Shown here: positions 37,451-48,085 of the stretch, piece by piece
Position numbering within the stretch: position 1 is the stretch's first letter
Layout of the letters: each line of letters opens with the position of its first letter
DNA from: CAVQSS01 sp963746605
GTDB taxonomy: Bacteria > Desulfobacterota > RBG-13-43-22
NCBI GenBank assembly: GCA_963746605.1
Contig: CAVVCH010000002.1
Coordinates: 124,001-188,000 of the forward strand
Reading direction: 5' to 3'
DNA length: 64,000 bases
The notes under the pieces: model-generated
What the model saw: the letters and a program-made list of their open reading frames with translations, nothing else
Told to the model about the DNA's origin: nothing
Database searches by the model: none
Position numbers and translations under genes: made by a program

Positions 37451-39903
37451 ACGTTCTCCTTAAGGGGCTCTTTTTCCTGGACGGGGAGGTGGACCCGGAA
37501 GGTGGTCCCCTGTCCCGGTGTACTGTCCACTTTAATCAACCCGTGGTGGTTATGAATGATGCCGTAGGAAACGGAGAGCCCCAGTCCCACACCCTTCCCT
37601 TCGGCCTTCGTGCTGAAAAAAGGTTCAAAGAGGTTGTCCAGGTGTTCTCTGGGGATGCCGATTCCTGTATCCCGGATTTCCACCTCGATCAGTTTTTCCT
37701 TGGGCAGGAACCGGCTGGCGACGGTCAATGTTCCCCCATGGGGCATGGCCTCTACCCCGTTGATGATTATATTCATCAGGGCCTGCTGGATTTGCTTGAA
37801 ATCACAGATGACCGGCGGCAGATCGGAGCCGAATTCTCGGATGAGCACGGTTCCCGAGATTTCTATTTTATGGGTCAGGATGCTCAAGGCCTGCTCAATA
37901 ATATCGTTGATAGGCGCCGGTTCCTTGCGAACGGCCGAGGGCCGGGAAAAGGAGAGTAGGTTTTTGACGATCTCACCGCAGCGGGCGGTTTCCTTTTCCA
38001 TGATGGCCAGGAATCCCTTGATATCCTCCAACCGCTCCGGGCTGACAGATCCCTTGCCAAAAATTTTAATCAATAACTTGATATAATTCAGGACCCCGGC
38101 GATCGGATTGTTGATTTCGTGGGCGATGGTGGCCGCCAGCTTTCCCAACGAGGCCAATCGGGCCGACTGGATCAGTTGTTCCTGGGTGGACTTCAGTTCT
38201 TCATAGGCCCGTTCAATTTCCTGAATATTCCGTCGGATGACCAGTTCCGCCCGCCTCTGTTCGGTCACATCCTGCAGGGTAGTGATGGCTGCCTGGATCC
38301 GCCCTTCGGGGTCCCTGATCGGAGCGGCCAGGAAGAAGATCTGCCGCCCCCCTTCTCCCATGGAGGGAAAGAAATCTTCAGCCTGATAGGCCCCGGGGAT
38401 AATGGGCGACTCTTTTAACTCCTTATTCCCATAATATTGTTTAACGAGATCGTAATCTTCTTCCAGAATGCCGTCGGCCAGGATAGGACGGGGCTTCGGA
38501 TAAAAGGCTTGCCATTGGTTGGTAGTCCCGATCAGCTCCCCTGGTTTTTTCCCGGTCAGCAGTTCGCAGGCCCTGTTCCAATGGATGACCCGGTGGAATC
38601 GGTCCATGACAAAGGTGGCAATGGGGGAACCTTCCAGAATTCCTTCGATGGTCTTTTTTTCCGTGACCAGAGCCCGTTCCGCTTTTTTCTGTTCAGTGAT
38701 GTCCTTGATCAACAGGACATAGCCGATTTCTTTGGATTGGGAATCCTTGATCACATTACCGGAAATTAAGGCTTCGATCGTGGCCGCCTCCCGGACCTTT
38801 AGTTGGGTTTCAAAATCCCGCACCAGTCCGGATTGGCGGACTTGATCCCTGACGGAAGACCAGTCCGAGAGATTGATGAAGAGGGCGGCCACATTGACCG
38901 CCTCCAGCGCCTCTGCTTTGGACTCGCTGCCGAGCAGGTTTATGCCGGCCAGGTTGATATCCAATATACGGCCGGAAGGGTTGGTCAACAGAATCCCGTT
39001 TTGAGACTCCTGGAAAATAAGCCGATATTTTTCTTCGGATTTTCGAAAATCATCGGTGCGTTCCTCCACGATTTTTTCCAGGTCCTGGGTATAGGTATAA
39101 ATGCGGCCACTCATTTCGTTGAACGCCCGGGCCAGGCTTCCGATTTCATCTTCGGTTTGTATCGGAATGTGGGTTCTGGGACCTTTGCTGCCTATTTCCA
39201 AGGTCCCTTGAAGGAGCCGTTTAATCGGGCGATTCACAAAGAAAAGGATGTAAGCGATAATAATGGCCGTAATGAACAGAAACAAGGCCAGGTCGAAGAA
39301 TACGGTGTTGATGATATTGCGGCGGATCTCCTGATCGATGCGGACCAGGGAGGTACTGACTTCCAGGAGACCCAACTTGCGTTCCTTGGGAGAGTGAGCA
39401 TGACAGGGGGCAGTGGAGCAACTGGCTTCATTGGGAATCGGGGTGATGATGCTGAGCACATGCTTTTGCCCGGTTCCTTTTTCAAATCGTGCCCGCTGGG
39501 AGAGAGATAGGTTTTCCAGCGGTACGGAGGCCCCGTGGCAGACCGTGCAGGCCGAGTCCTGTTTGGTCAGAGCGGTCCCGATTTCCCTGACCTGGGAGGA
39601 ATACATGACCACCCCTTTTTTGCTGAAAACCCGTATGTTTTCGATCCCCTCCTGGCTTCCGAGGGCTTCGACGATTTTGAGTACATGCTCCCGATCGTTC
39701 AGCAACATCCCGAATCGAGTGGCCCGCTGGACCGTCTCGCTGAAACGTTCCGCCCTCAGTATCAACCGGGTGAGTAATTGTTGCCGTAAATCGCGTATGT
39801 TAAAAAAGGTGAAGGATCCAATGGACAGGAGCAGGATGAGGCCCACGGAAAAGCCCATTTTCCAGGCCAGGCTTTTTCTAAGGCGTGAAACGACTGGGAT
39901 CAA
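37447..39903 (-). CDS. PAS sensor histidine kinase with periplasmic haem-binding motifs
   Basis: An 818-residue kinase: membrane helix near 13-33, periplasmic domain of about 165 residues, second helix near 198-222, HAMP, two PAS domains (about 285-405 and 415-550), HisKA with AHEINNPIAGVLNYIK and a HATPase domain with DTGIGIP and GKGVGLGLSVSYGI. The periplasmic part contains CTVCH (119-123), a c-type haem motif, and CSTAPCH (162-168), a CX4CH variant, so one or two covalent haems are likely and redox or gas sensing is inferred. TTG at 39903 behind GAGGGAGG is the start. It follows nuoG by 93 bp and overlaps its response regulator. Confidence 0.9.
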   Translation of the reverse strand: MIPVVSRLRKSLAWKMGFSVGLILLLSIGSFTFFNIRDLRQQLLTRLILRAERFSETVQRATRFGMLLNDREHVLKIVEALGSQEGIENIRVFSKKGVVMYSSQVREIGTALTKQDSACTVCHGASVPLENLSLSQRARFEKGTGQKHVLSIITPIPNEASCSTAPCHAHSPKERKLGLLEVSTSLVRIDQEIRRNIINTVFFDLALFLFITAIIIAYILFFVNRPIKRLLQGTLEIGSKGPRTHIPIQTEDEIGSLARAFNEMSGRIYTYTQDLEKIVEERTDDFRKSEEKYRLIFQESQNGILLTNPSGRILDINLAGINLLGSESKAEALEAVNVAALFINLSDWSSVRDQVRQSGLVRDFETQLKVREAATIEALISGNVIKDSQSKEIGYVLLIKDITEQKKAERALVTEKKTIEGILEGSPIATFVMDRFHRVIHWNRACELLTGKKPGELIGTTNQWQAFYPKPRPILADGILEEDYDLVKQYYGNKELKESPIIPGAYQAEDFFPSMGEGGRQIFFLAAPIRDPEGRIQAAITTLQDVTEQRRAELVIRRNIQEIERAYEELKSTQEQLIQSARLASLGKLAATIAHEINNPIAGVLNYIKLLIKIFGKGSVSPERLEDIKGFLAIMEKETARCGEIVKNLLSFSRPSAVRKEPAPINDIIEQALSILTHKIEISGTVLIREFGSDLPPVICDFKQIQQALMNIIINGVEAMPHGGTLTVASRFLPKEKLIEVEIRDTGIGIPREHLDNLFEPFFSTKAEGKGVGLGLSVSYGIIHNHHGLIKVDSTPGQGTTFRVHLPVQEKEPLKENV

Positions 39904-39996
39904 ATTGGCCTCCCTCGAGGCGGGGTCCGGGGAGATTCGGTTGGTAAAAAAACGGCGGCTGAGACGTTTAGGATTCAGCCCGGCGGAGTCTCCCTC

Positions 39997-42220
39997 TTAG
40001 GGTAACTCCAAGCGGACCAATCCGACCGGAAAACCCTCGGAGTATAGAATGGGGGTCCCGGGGTGGTCCGGCCGCGGACAGGGCCACTGCAGATCGCCTT
40101 GTTCCAATCGGGGCACGGTTAATCCGGCCCAGGTCGGGAAGTTCCGAGCGATTTCTTCCAAGGTCTGGTCGGGAGTCAGCCGGGGCCAAGAGGTCCCCAG
40201 CCTGGCGGCCAACTGGTGCAAAAGATCGCCGGTCCCTAGGGTTCCGGGTGCAGCGGGGATGGAGGGCTTGAAGCCTTGCACCCGTCTTTCCACATTCATG
40301 AAAGTCCCTTGTTTTTCGGAGTAGGGAATGGCCGGGAGAACCAGTTCCGCCAGAGCCGCCGCTTCCGAAAGAAAGAGGTCCTGAACGACTAAGAAGACCC
40401 CGGCGGCCTTCAGGGCGGCGACCTGATCGGGGGAGCAATGGCTGCGACGGGCCGGATCTTCGGCGATAAGGAATAATCCTTTTAATTTCCCCGTCGCCAG
40501 ATGGGTGAAGAGTTCCGGATTCTTCGGATTTACGGCCCCCAGTTCCCAAGCCCCGAGGGTATTGGCTTTAGGAGCCAAGAAATCCAATCCGCCTCCGGCC
40601 TGGCCCAGGTTACCGGTAATCAACTGCAGGTTCAAGGCGGATTGAACCAGTTCCCGGTTAAAGGGGGTGCCCCCCAACGGGGGCGGGCAGACCAAGGCCA
40701 GGGGGCGGTGTTGGGCCACAAAGTCGACGGCCCCCTGAAGATCTTGCATCGTCAGTCCCGTCTCAGCAGCGACGGACTCCAGAGTACGATCGGCCAGGAT
40801 CGATTTCAATCCCTCAATCCCGGTGGTGTGCCGGTCAACAAACGGCGTGTCAAAGCGTTGCCCCTGAATCAGGGCCTGCATCAGACCCTGTAGGAGGGCG
40901 GCCTCCGTTCCCGGTTTTGGAGCGAGCTGGAGTTCGGCCTGATGCCGGAAAGTCCGGGGCACCTCATCGATGACTAAGAGGCGGGCGCCTTTTTGAACGG
41001 CCTGGCGGACTTTGATCCCCACGATGGGATGGGTTTCCATCAGTTGCGAACCCAGCAGGATGATTCCCGAGCTGTTCAACAGGTCGTCCGTAGGGTTGGT
41101 CATGCCGGTAAGGCCTAATCGTTGGGTCAGGATGTCCTGGACCGGGGCCCAGATCGCTGACCCGGCGTGGTCTATATGGGGTGTTCCCCAGACGGTACGG
41201 GCAAATTTTTGCCAGAGATAAAGTTCTTCGTTGGTCAGCACCGGAGAGAGCATCAGGCCCAACGATTCAGAACCGTATTGGGTTATCAAGTTTTTGGTTT
41301 TTTCAGCCATGAAATCCAGGGCCTGGTCCCAGGAAACCTCGGTCCAACCCCCTCCCTGTTTCAGCAGCGGGGTTTTCAGGCGCTCGGGCTGATTCAGATA
41401 GGCGTATTCAAAACGCCCCAGGCGGCAGAGCGCCCCCTGGTTGGCCGGGGAGCTGAAATTGGAAGTAATCTTGATCAGTTCCCGATCTTTGTGGTTCAGA
41501 TCGAATACGCAGCCGCAACCGCAGAGCGGACAGACGCTCCGGGTTTTGCGCATTTCCCAATTTCGGCCCCGGCCCCGGGGTAGTTTTTCGGAGAGGGCAT
41601 CTACCGGGCAAAAGGCCACGCACTGGCCGTCCAGTTCACACCCGGATTGGCCCAGGATATTGCCGAAGGCCGTTGAAATCCGCTGATTGAATCCCCGGTC
41701 GGCCTTGGTCAGCACATGGGCGCATTGCACTTCCGAGCAGGCTCGGATACAGCGTCGACAAAGGATACACTTGTTCATGTCCCAGTGAATATAGGGATTG
41801 GGATCGGGATCAAGGGGGTAACTGTGGGTCTGGCCGGATAGGGAACTTTCCTTGATCCCATATTCATAAGCCAGAGTCCATCAGTTCACAGCTTCCGGCG
41901 GCATTGCAGGTCAGACAATCCAGGGGGTGATCGGAGAGGATCAATTCCAGAACATATTTTCGGGCCTTGATGACCGGGTCGGTATCGGTTTCAATGACCA
42001 TCCCCTCTCGGGCCGGATAGACACAGGCGGCCACCAGGGAACTCCAGCGTCCGCGGACCATCTCCACTACGCAGAGGCGGCAGGATTCTTCCGGCGGCAG
42101 GGCAGGGTGATAACATAACGTGGGGATGCGGATATCGGCCTTACGGGCCGCCGTCAGGATGGTATCCTCGGAATCGGCCTCGATATCCCGGCCGTTTATG
42201 GTTAAATGAATCTTGGACAT
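39997..42220 (-). CDS. nuoG: NuoG-like / formate-dehydrogenase-alpha-like subunit of complex I, frame broken by one base
   Basis: After removing one base near 41876 the frame joins CELMDLAYEYGIKESSL and gives about 740 residues. In order: a [2Fe-2S] domain (TLCYHPALPPEESCRLC), the His-Cys3 [4Fe-4S] motif HPLDCLTCNAAGSC, two CxxCxxC clusters (CILCRRCIRAC, CELDGQCVAFCP), a molybdopterin-oxidoreductase [4Fe-4S] motif CPLCGCGC and the bis-MGD-type domain. In E. coli FdhF the catalytic Sec and the next His lie in a segment that aligns without gap to TPHIDHAGSAIWAPV here; Sec is then replaced by Ile and His by Trp, so formate chemistry is unlikely and a NuoG role is preferred. The gene ends the nuo operon. 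Confidence 0.88.
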
Positions 42221-42236
42221 GAGTGATTTCCTTGTC

Positions 42237-42965
42237 TTACATCATCCCGCAGACCCCGGCGGGACAGCGCTTCTCCCGCAGGTGGACCTCGAATTCTTCC
42301 CGAAAATAATGAATAATCGCCGTGATGATTCTGGAGGCCTTACCGGCGAAAGTGCAATAGGCGGCCTGGGTCATTAAGGTGATAAGCGTCTCGATCTCCT
42401 GGAGGGCGCTTGCGCCGGCCCGGCCCTGGGTTATGGCCTCGATAACCTCACCCAAACGCTTGATCCCCAATCGACAGGGAACGCACTTGCCGCAGGATTC
42501 TTCCGAGTGGAACTGAATCAAATAGTGGGCCATCTGGACCATGCAGTAGGAGGAATCCATGGCCATGATGCATTTCGATTCCTTTTCCCAGATCAGATCG
42601 CTGCGAACAGACTGTAACGGATCCAGTCTCAGGATGGGGAAGAGAATTTTCCCCTCCAGGACGGTATCCTTCAGGATGTAGGGGATGTGTCCGACCTGTA
42701 CCTGCTGATAAAAAAGGCCCAGTCGGGGAAGACTGACAAAAGGACCTTTCCGGCAGGTTCCATGGCAGCCTATTTTTGCCGGTTCCATCTGCAAGGGAAA
42801 CTGGAGCCTTTCGGCTTCCTTTTTCAGCCCGTCGTAAAGGGCAAAACTCCCGCAGGGCAATTCCGGCTGGTGCCCCCCGCAGACCGTTAGATGCGGTTTC
42901 TCATAGGGGGTGACTAAACCGAGGGGTTTCTGGGGCTTGGTCGTTCGGGTCAATAGTTCCGCCAT
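42237..42965 (-). CDS. Short NuoF-like protein lacking the FMN/NADH domain
   Basis: The 242-residue protein has a thioredoxin-like [2Fe-2S] part (cysteines in VCGGHQPELPCGS near 28-40 and GCHGTC near 65-70) and, directly after, the C-terminal NuoF domain with the [4Fe-4S] motif SCGKCVPCRLGIKR, ending RCPAGVCGMM. The Rossmann-type FMN/NADH domain between them (GxGGGGFPTG) is missing. It stands between the full NuoF-GltD gene and nuoG. A role as an electron-transfer or adapter subunit of the same complex is inferred. I know of no established name for this form. Confidence 0.8.
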   Translation of the reverse strand: MAELLTRTTKPQKPLGLVTPYEKPHLTVCGGHQPELPCGSFALYDGLKKEAERLQFPLQMEPAKIGCHGTCRKGPFVSLPRLGLFYQQVQVGHIPYILKDTVLEGKILFPILRLDPLQSVRSDLIWEKESKCIMAMDSSYCMVQMAHYLIQFHSEESCGKCVPCRLGIKRLGEVIEAITQGRAGASALQEIETLITLMTQAAYCTFAGKASRIITAIIHYFREEFEVHLREKRCPAGVCGMM

Positions 42966-42974
42966 GATGATTCG

Positions 42975-45900
42975 TTACTCCGTCAGGTCGCAGCGCAGGC
43001 ATCGACGGGCCTCGTCCATCGCCTGTTTCTCGCTGAGACCCAATTCGGCCTCCTGAAAATTCGCTGACCTTTCCTTGACCGGGGCCAGGCCCATCTCCGG
43101 GCGATCCGTGGGAACGGATTCTCCTTCGGGGACAACCGCTTTTTCCAAACGCATCCGGGGTTTGGAGGGTGCAAACTTGCTTTCCTGGCCGGAGAGGAAG
43201 TTGTCGATCGACCAGGCGGCCCGCTTTCCCACGGCGATGGCCTCGATCACCGAGGCCATCCCGGAAATCAGGTCTCCGCCGGCGAAGACCGATGGAATCT
43301 GGGTTTGAAGGGTTTCCGGATCAACGGCCAGGGTCTGACCAATAGCTACCGTCAGGGGCGCGGCAGGGGAGAAAAAGGAGAGATCCGGCTTTAAACCTAC
43401 GGCGGTAATTACCAGGTCGGCCGGCAGGATAAACTCCGTACCCTCCTTGGGCAGCATCCGTCGGCGTCCGCTGGTATCGGTGCTTACCGGTTCAAGCCGC
43501 AGGCACTCCAGACCGGCCACCCGATTATTCTTGGCGGCGATCTTGGTGGGGGTGGTCAAGAAATGAAACTGTACCCCTTCCTCCCGGGCTGCCCTGAGCT
43601 CCAGGGGATCGGCCGGAAGATCCTCCTCCGTGCGTCGGTAAACCAGATTGACCGTTGCACCGAGTCGGATGGCCGCCCTGGCGGCATCGACGGCCGCGTA
43701 TCCGCCGCCGACCACCGCCACCCGCTTGCCGGCCAGACGCTCCGGAGAGGAGTTGACCTTTTTGAGAAAATCCAAAACGTCGATAATTCCTTCGTAGAGG
43801 TTTTCCCCGAAGACGCCCATCTCCAAGCCCTGGTGAGCACCGGTGGCCAGGAAAACGGCTTCATAACCCTGCTTTTTCAACTGCTCCAGCGTAAGCTCTT
43901 TGCCGATGGGGGTCTGGGTCTTCACTTCAACCCCCTGGGCCAGGATATACTGAATATCGCGCTGGAGGTGCTCCCGGGGAAGACGGAATTCGGGAATGGC
44001 CAGGGCCAGCATCCCTCCCAAGACCGGGGAGGCCTCAAAAAGGGTAACCGGGTAGCCCTTTTTGGCTAGAAAATAGGCGGCAGACAACCCGGCCGGGCCC
44101 CCGCCCACTATGGCCACTTTTTGCGAGCGCGTTTTCGGAACAGGCTGGGGCAGGACCAGGGGTCGGGTCCCTTCGAAATCGGAAATGAACCGTTTTAGCT
44201 GCATGATGGCGATGGGGGAATCCACTTCGCCCCGGGTACAGGTGACTTCGCAGCCATGATTGCAGATACGGCCGCAGACGGAAGGGAAGGGGTTGTCGGC
44301 CCGGATAATTTCAAGTGCCTGTTCGTAATGACCGGAGGCGGTCAGGGCTACGTAACTGGGCACATCGATTCCGGCCGGGCAGCCCTTCTGGCAGGGGGAT
44401 GCCGAAAGGCGCCGGCAGACGCCGGCCGGGCATTCCTTATCCCGGATGTGGGCCTCGTATTCTTCGCGAAAGTATTTGATGGTGGACAGGACCGGGTTAG
44501 CCGACGATTTGCCCAGCCCGCAAAGAGCCGCCTCGGTAATGGCGGCGCCCAGTTCCTGGAGCCGTTCGATATCGCCTTCCTTACCCCGGCCCTGGCAGAT
44601 GCCGGTTACAATCTCATGCATCCGCTTGACTCCCAAGCGGCAGGGTACGCATTTACCGCAGGATTCTTCTTCCAGGAAGTTCAAAAAATAGCGGGCCATG
44701 TCCACCATGCAGGTTTCTTCGTCCAGGACGATCATCCCTCCGGAACCCATCATGGAGCCGGCTTCCTTCAGCTTTTCAAAATCCACCGGCAGGTCGATCA
44801 GGGCATTGGGGATGCAGCCCCCCGAAGGGCCGCCGGTTTGAACGGCTTTGAAGGCTTTGCCTTTGGGAATACCCCCGCCGATTTCGTAAATAATCTTCCG
44901 GAGCGGTGTGCCCATGGCTACTTCCACCAGACCGGTGTTGTTGATTTTTCCGACCAAGGAAAAAATCTTGGTTCCTTTGCTGCGCTCGGTTCCGATGGCG
45001 GCATGCCAGGCAGCGCCCCGGTCGATAATCAGGGGTACTGTGGCCCAGGTTTCCACGTTGTTCAGATTACTCGGCCGGTTCCAGAGACCTTTTTCAACGG
45101 TGTGGATGTGTTTTCCGCGAGGCTCGCCGATTTTTCCCTCCAGAGAAGCCATCAGGGCGGTGGATTCTCCGCAGATAAAAGCCCCGGCACCTCGGTTGAC
45201 CTTCATGGTCAAACTGAAGTCGGTACCGAGGATACTGGATCCCAGAAGTCCGTAGGCTTCCGCCTGCTGGATGGCCCAGACGGCGTTTTTGACGGCCATG
45301 GGATATTCAAAACGAACGTAGAGATACCCTTCCCGGGCGCCGATGGCGTAAGCCCCAATAATCATGCCTTCCAGGATCTGATGGGGATTCCCTTCCAAGA
45401 GGGCCCGATCCATGTAGGCCCCCGGGTCTCCTTCGTCGGCATTGCACATGACGTACTTGAGGTCCCCTAGGGCCTTCCGACAGGATTCCCACTTCGTGCC
45501 GGTTGGAAATCCGCCTCCGCCCCGGCCCCGGAGACCGGAAAGTCTTAATCTCTTCAATGACTTCCTCCGGGGTCAGCTCCGAGAGGACCTTAGCCAGGGC
45601 CGAATATCCGCCCCGGGAGATGTAGTCATCGATATTGGTGATGAAGTTCCTGCCCGAATCCTGGAAAACAATCCGCTCCTGGCGGGCATAAAAGGGGATT
45701 TCCGCTTCGTGAACGATCTTTTTTCCGGTCTCGGCATCGGTATAGAGGAGGTCTTCGATGATTTCGTTTCCCAGTACGGTTTTTTCAACGATTTCCGAGA
45801 CCCGTTTCAAATGAACGCGTTCGTAAAAAATATTGTCGGGTTCAATAACCACAATCGGGCCGTGGGCGCAGAAACCGTTACAACCGGTAGGGGTGACCAG

Positions 45901-46083
45901 GTAGTCCTTCCCCATTCCTTTTTCTTCCAGGTTCTTCTCAAAGGCCTGGGCCAATTTCTCCCCGCCCAGGGAATGGCAGGCGGTGCCGACACAAACCCGG
46001 ACCCGTTTTTGAATGGACTGGTATCGGGTGAGGATCTGTTGCCGAAGTTTTTCGAGCCCTTCAACGCTGGTTAACCGCTCCAT
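42975..46083 (-). CDS. nuoF: NuoF fused to a GltD/NfnB-type flavoprotein, frame broken by one base
   Basis: Removing one base near 45540 joins EEVIEEIKT to SGLRGRGGGGFPTG and gives about 1035 residues. Order: thioredoxin-like [2Fe-2S] domain (VCVGTAC, GCNGFC), FMN/NADH domain (GLRGRGGGGFPTGTKW, CNADEGDPGAYMDR), SLBB-like region, [4Fe-4S] domain SCGKCVPCRLGVKR, then a GltD-type part with an N-terminal cysteine-rich cluster region (CQKGCPAGIDVP, CGRICNHGCEVTC), an FAD site VGGGPAGLSAAYFL and an NAD(P) site VVGGGYAAVDAARAA. The C-terminus carries CLRC. The fusion offers two pyridine-nucleotide sites on one chain, suggestive of flavin-based bifurcation or of NADPH input to complex I. Confidence 0.9.
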
Positions 46084-46095
46084 AATGCGACTCCC

Positions 46096-46587
46096 TTACC
46101 CCTCCTGATGAATGACGGTCCGAAGCAATTCGGCGATCTGGGGGGGCGTCACTTCACTATAAGTCACTTCGCCGATGCGGACCACCGGGGCCGAGGCGCA
46201 GGCGCCGACGCAGTTGACGGTCTCCAGGGTCAGGGAAAGGTCTTCGGTGGTTTGTCCGGGTTTCAGATTGATCTCCTTGGCCACCCGGTCCAACAGTTTT
46301 GGCGTCCCTTTCACGTGGCAGGCCGTCCCGGTGCAGACATGCATAATGGTCCGTCCGCGGGGGGTGAGGCTGAAGACCTTGAAAAAGGTGGCTACGCTGT
46401 AAATCTGATTGATGGGCAGCCGTACCTGTCCGGCCACCCACTCCAGGCTCTCCTGCGGCAGGTAATGATAATGCTGGTTAATATCCAGTAGGATTTGCAG
46501 GACCGAGGAAGGCTGCGCCCCGTGATCGGCTACGATGGCCGAAAGAGTTTGCAGGTCCTTTTCCGAAAGTTGTTTTTCGAATGCCAT
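46096..46587 (-). CDS. nuoE: NADH-quinone oxidoreductase subunit E
   Basis: The 24-kDa-type subunit carries the [2Fe-2S] cluster N1a. Its ligands are seen as VCTGTAC (C-x4-C) and, about 36 residues later, CVGAC (C-x3-C). The 163-residue length and the preceding NQIYSVATFFKVFSL helix are typical. It is read just before the NuoF-GltD gene, 12 bp apart. Confidence 0.95.
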   Translation of the reverse strand: MAFEKQLSEKDLQTLSAIVADHGAQPSSVLQILLDINQHYHYLPQESLEWVAGQVRLPINQIYSVATFFKVFSLTPRGRTIMHVCTGTACHVKGTPKLLDRVAKEINLKPGQTTEDLSLTLETVNCVGACASAPVVRIGEVTYSEVTPPQIAELLRTVIHQEG

Positions 46588-46605
46588 AATTTAACTCACA
46601 TCCCT

Positions 46606-48033
46606 TTATGAAATGAGGCTCTTACAGGCCGTTCGGGCCAGATCGAAGAACCAGGTGGGAAGCGACCCCAGAAGAATGATGGCCAGGACCAGACCCACGT
46701 TCAGCAATTTGCTGGAGAGGGACAGGGAGATATCCGGCCGCCCGTCCGGATCCTGCCCGTAGGCTGAGCGGACCATGTTCAGGTAGAAGAAAATCGAGAT
46801 GGCCGTATTGACGGCGGCAATAATCACCAGTGCGAGGTGTCCTTGATTTAAGGCGGCGGTAAATAGAAAGAGCTTGCCGGTAAAACCAGCCGTGGGGGGG
46901 ATGCCGGCCAGGGCAAAGGCACCAACCGCCAGGGTGAAGGCCAGCAGCGGCGACCGTTTATAGAGACCGGACAGGTCGCCCACGGACACATCCTCCCCCT
47001 GGCGTGAGACGGAACAGACCACCATAAAACAGGCCAGGTTCATGAGCAGGTAGGCCGTAATATGAAAAAGGGCGGCCGCGTATCCGTTCACGTTCAAGGT
47101 CAGGACTCCCAGCAGGATATACCCGGCATGGGCGATACTGGAATAGGCCAAAAGCCGCTTGATGTCCTGTTGAACCAGGGCCACCAGATTGCCGAAGGTC
47201 ATGGAGAGGGCCGCCAACAGGACCAGGACCTTGACCAGATCGAGGTTGTTGGGCCCGGCCAGGCTGGCCACCCGGAGCAGCAGGGCCAGGCCGGCAAGTT
47301 TGGGCATGGTGGCGATAAAGGTGGTGGTTTCGTTGGCTGCCCCCTGGTAGACATCGGGCGCCCAGAAATGGAAGGGGATCACCGCCAGTTTGAAAAAGAA
47401 TCCGCAGAGCACCAGGAGCAGACCAACCACGGCCAGGGGCTGGGTCAGTAACAGGGGCAGCTTCTGGATCAGCACCGGGAGGTAGGTGGACTGGGTCAAA
47501 CCGAAGAGGTAGCTCATGCCGAAGAGCATGACCCCGGTGGCGGCGGCCCCGAAAATGATGTATTTGATGGCCGCTTCCATCTGGTTCCCGAAAATCTGTT
47601 TCCGCAGGGGGATCAGGACATAGAGCGAATAGGAGGACAGCTCCATGGCGATAAAAATAGTCAACAGCTCCACGCTGCTGACCATGAGCGTCAACCCCAG
47701 GGAACTTAAGGACAAAAACATGAAATATTCCGGATGGATCCGTTCGGGGATACTTTTTAAATCCCGGCCGATGAATATCACCACAAATAGACCGATTTGA
47801 ATCAGGACCTTGAAGGCCTGGGAAAAAAGATCCACCCGATACGTGTGAGAAAAGAGTTCGCCGGAGAGCGGGAGGGACAAGACGCTGATCCCCACCCCGA
47901 TGGCCGAAAGCCACAAGGCCAGGAGCTGGTTTACACGGGCCGGCGACTGCCACAGGGATTGGACAAAGAAGAACAGGGCCAACATGAGTAGATAGAGTTC
48001 GGGTAGAAATAATTTAAGGTCCGATAATCCCAT
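46606..48033 (-). CDS. nuoN: NADH-quinone oxidoreductase subunit N
   Basis: Antiporter-type proton-channel subunit of the membrane arm. The 475 residues contain about 14 membrane helices with the conserved lysine-bearing helices; the core DVYQGAANETTTFIATMPKLAGL (broken here at residues: DVYQGAANETT and FIATMPKLAGL) and LAYSSIAHAGYILLGVL are NuoN-type. It is followed by nuoE and preceded by nuoM. Separate from the two MrpD-like subunits further upstream. Confidence 0.93.
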   Translation of the reverse strand: MGLSDLKLFLPELYLLMLALFFFVQSLWQSPARVNQLLALWLSAIGVGISVLSLPLSGELFSHTYRVDLFSQAFKVLIQIGLFVVIFIGRDLKSIPERIHPEYFMFLSLSSLGLTLMVSSVELLTIFIAMELSSYSLYVLIPLRKQIFGNQMEAAIKYIIFGAAATGVMLFGMSYLFGLTQSTYLPVLIQKLPLLLTQPLAVVGLLLVLCGFFFKLAVIPFHFWAPDVYQGAANETTTFIATMPKLAGLALLLRVASLAGPNNLDLVKVLVLLAALSMTFGNLVALVQQDIKRLLAYSSIAHAGYILLGVLTLNVNGYAAALFHITAYLLMNLACFMVVCSVSRQGEDVSVGDLSGLYKRSPLLAFTLAVGAFALAGIPPTAGFTGKLFLFTAALNQGHLALVIIAAVNTAISIFFYLNMVRSAYGQDPDGRPDISLSLSSKLLNVGLVLAIILLGSLPTWFFDLARTACKSLIS

Positions 48034-48085
48034 TGCTTATACCATCCCAGGTCCTGTAATTGCTCTCCAGAAAATAATCATTCCC

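Noticed and set aside
44256..45470. 404-codon open frame on the plus strand
   Set aside because: It lies fully antisense to the NuoF-GltD gene, has no recognisable motif and the composition of a mirror frame of GC-rich coding DNA.
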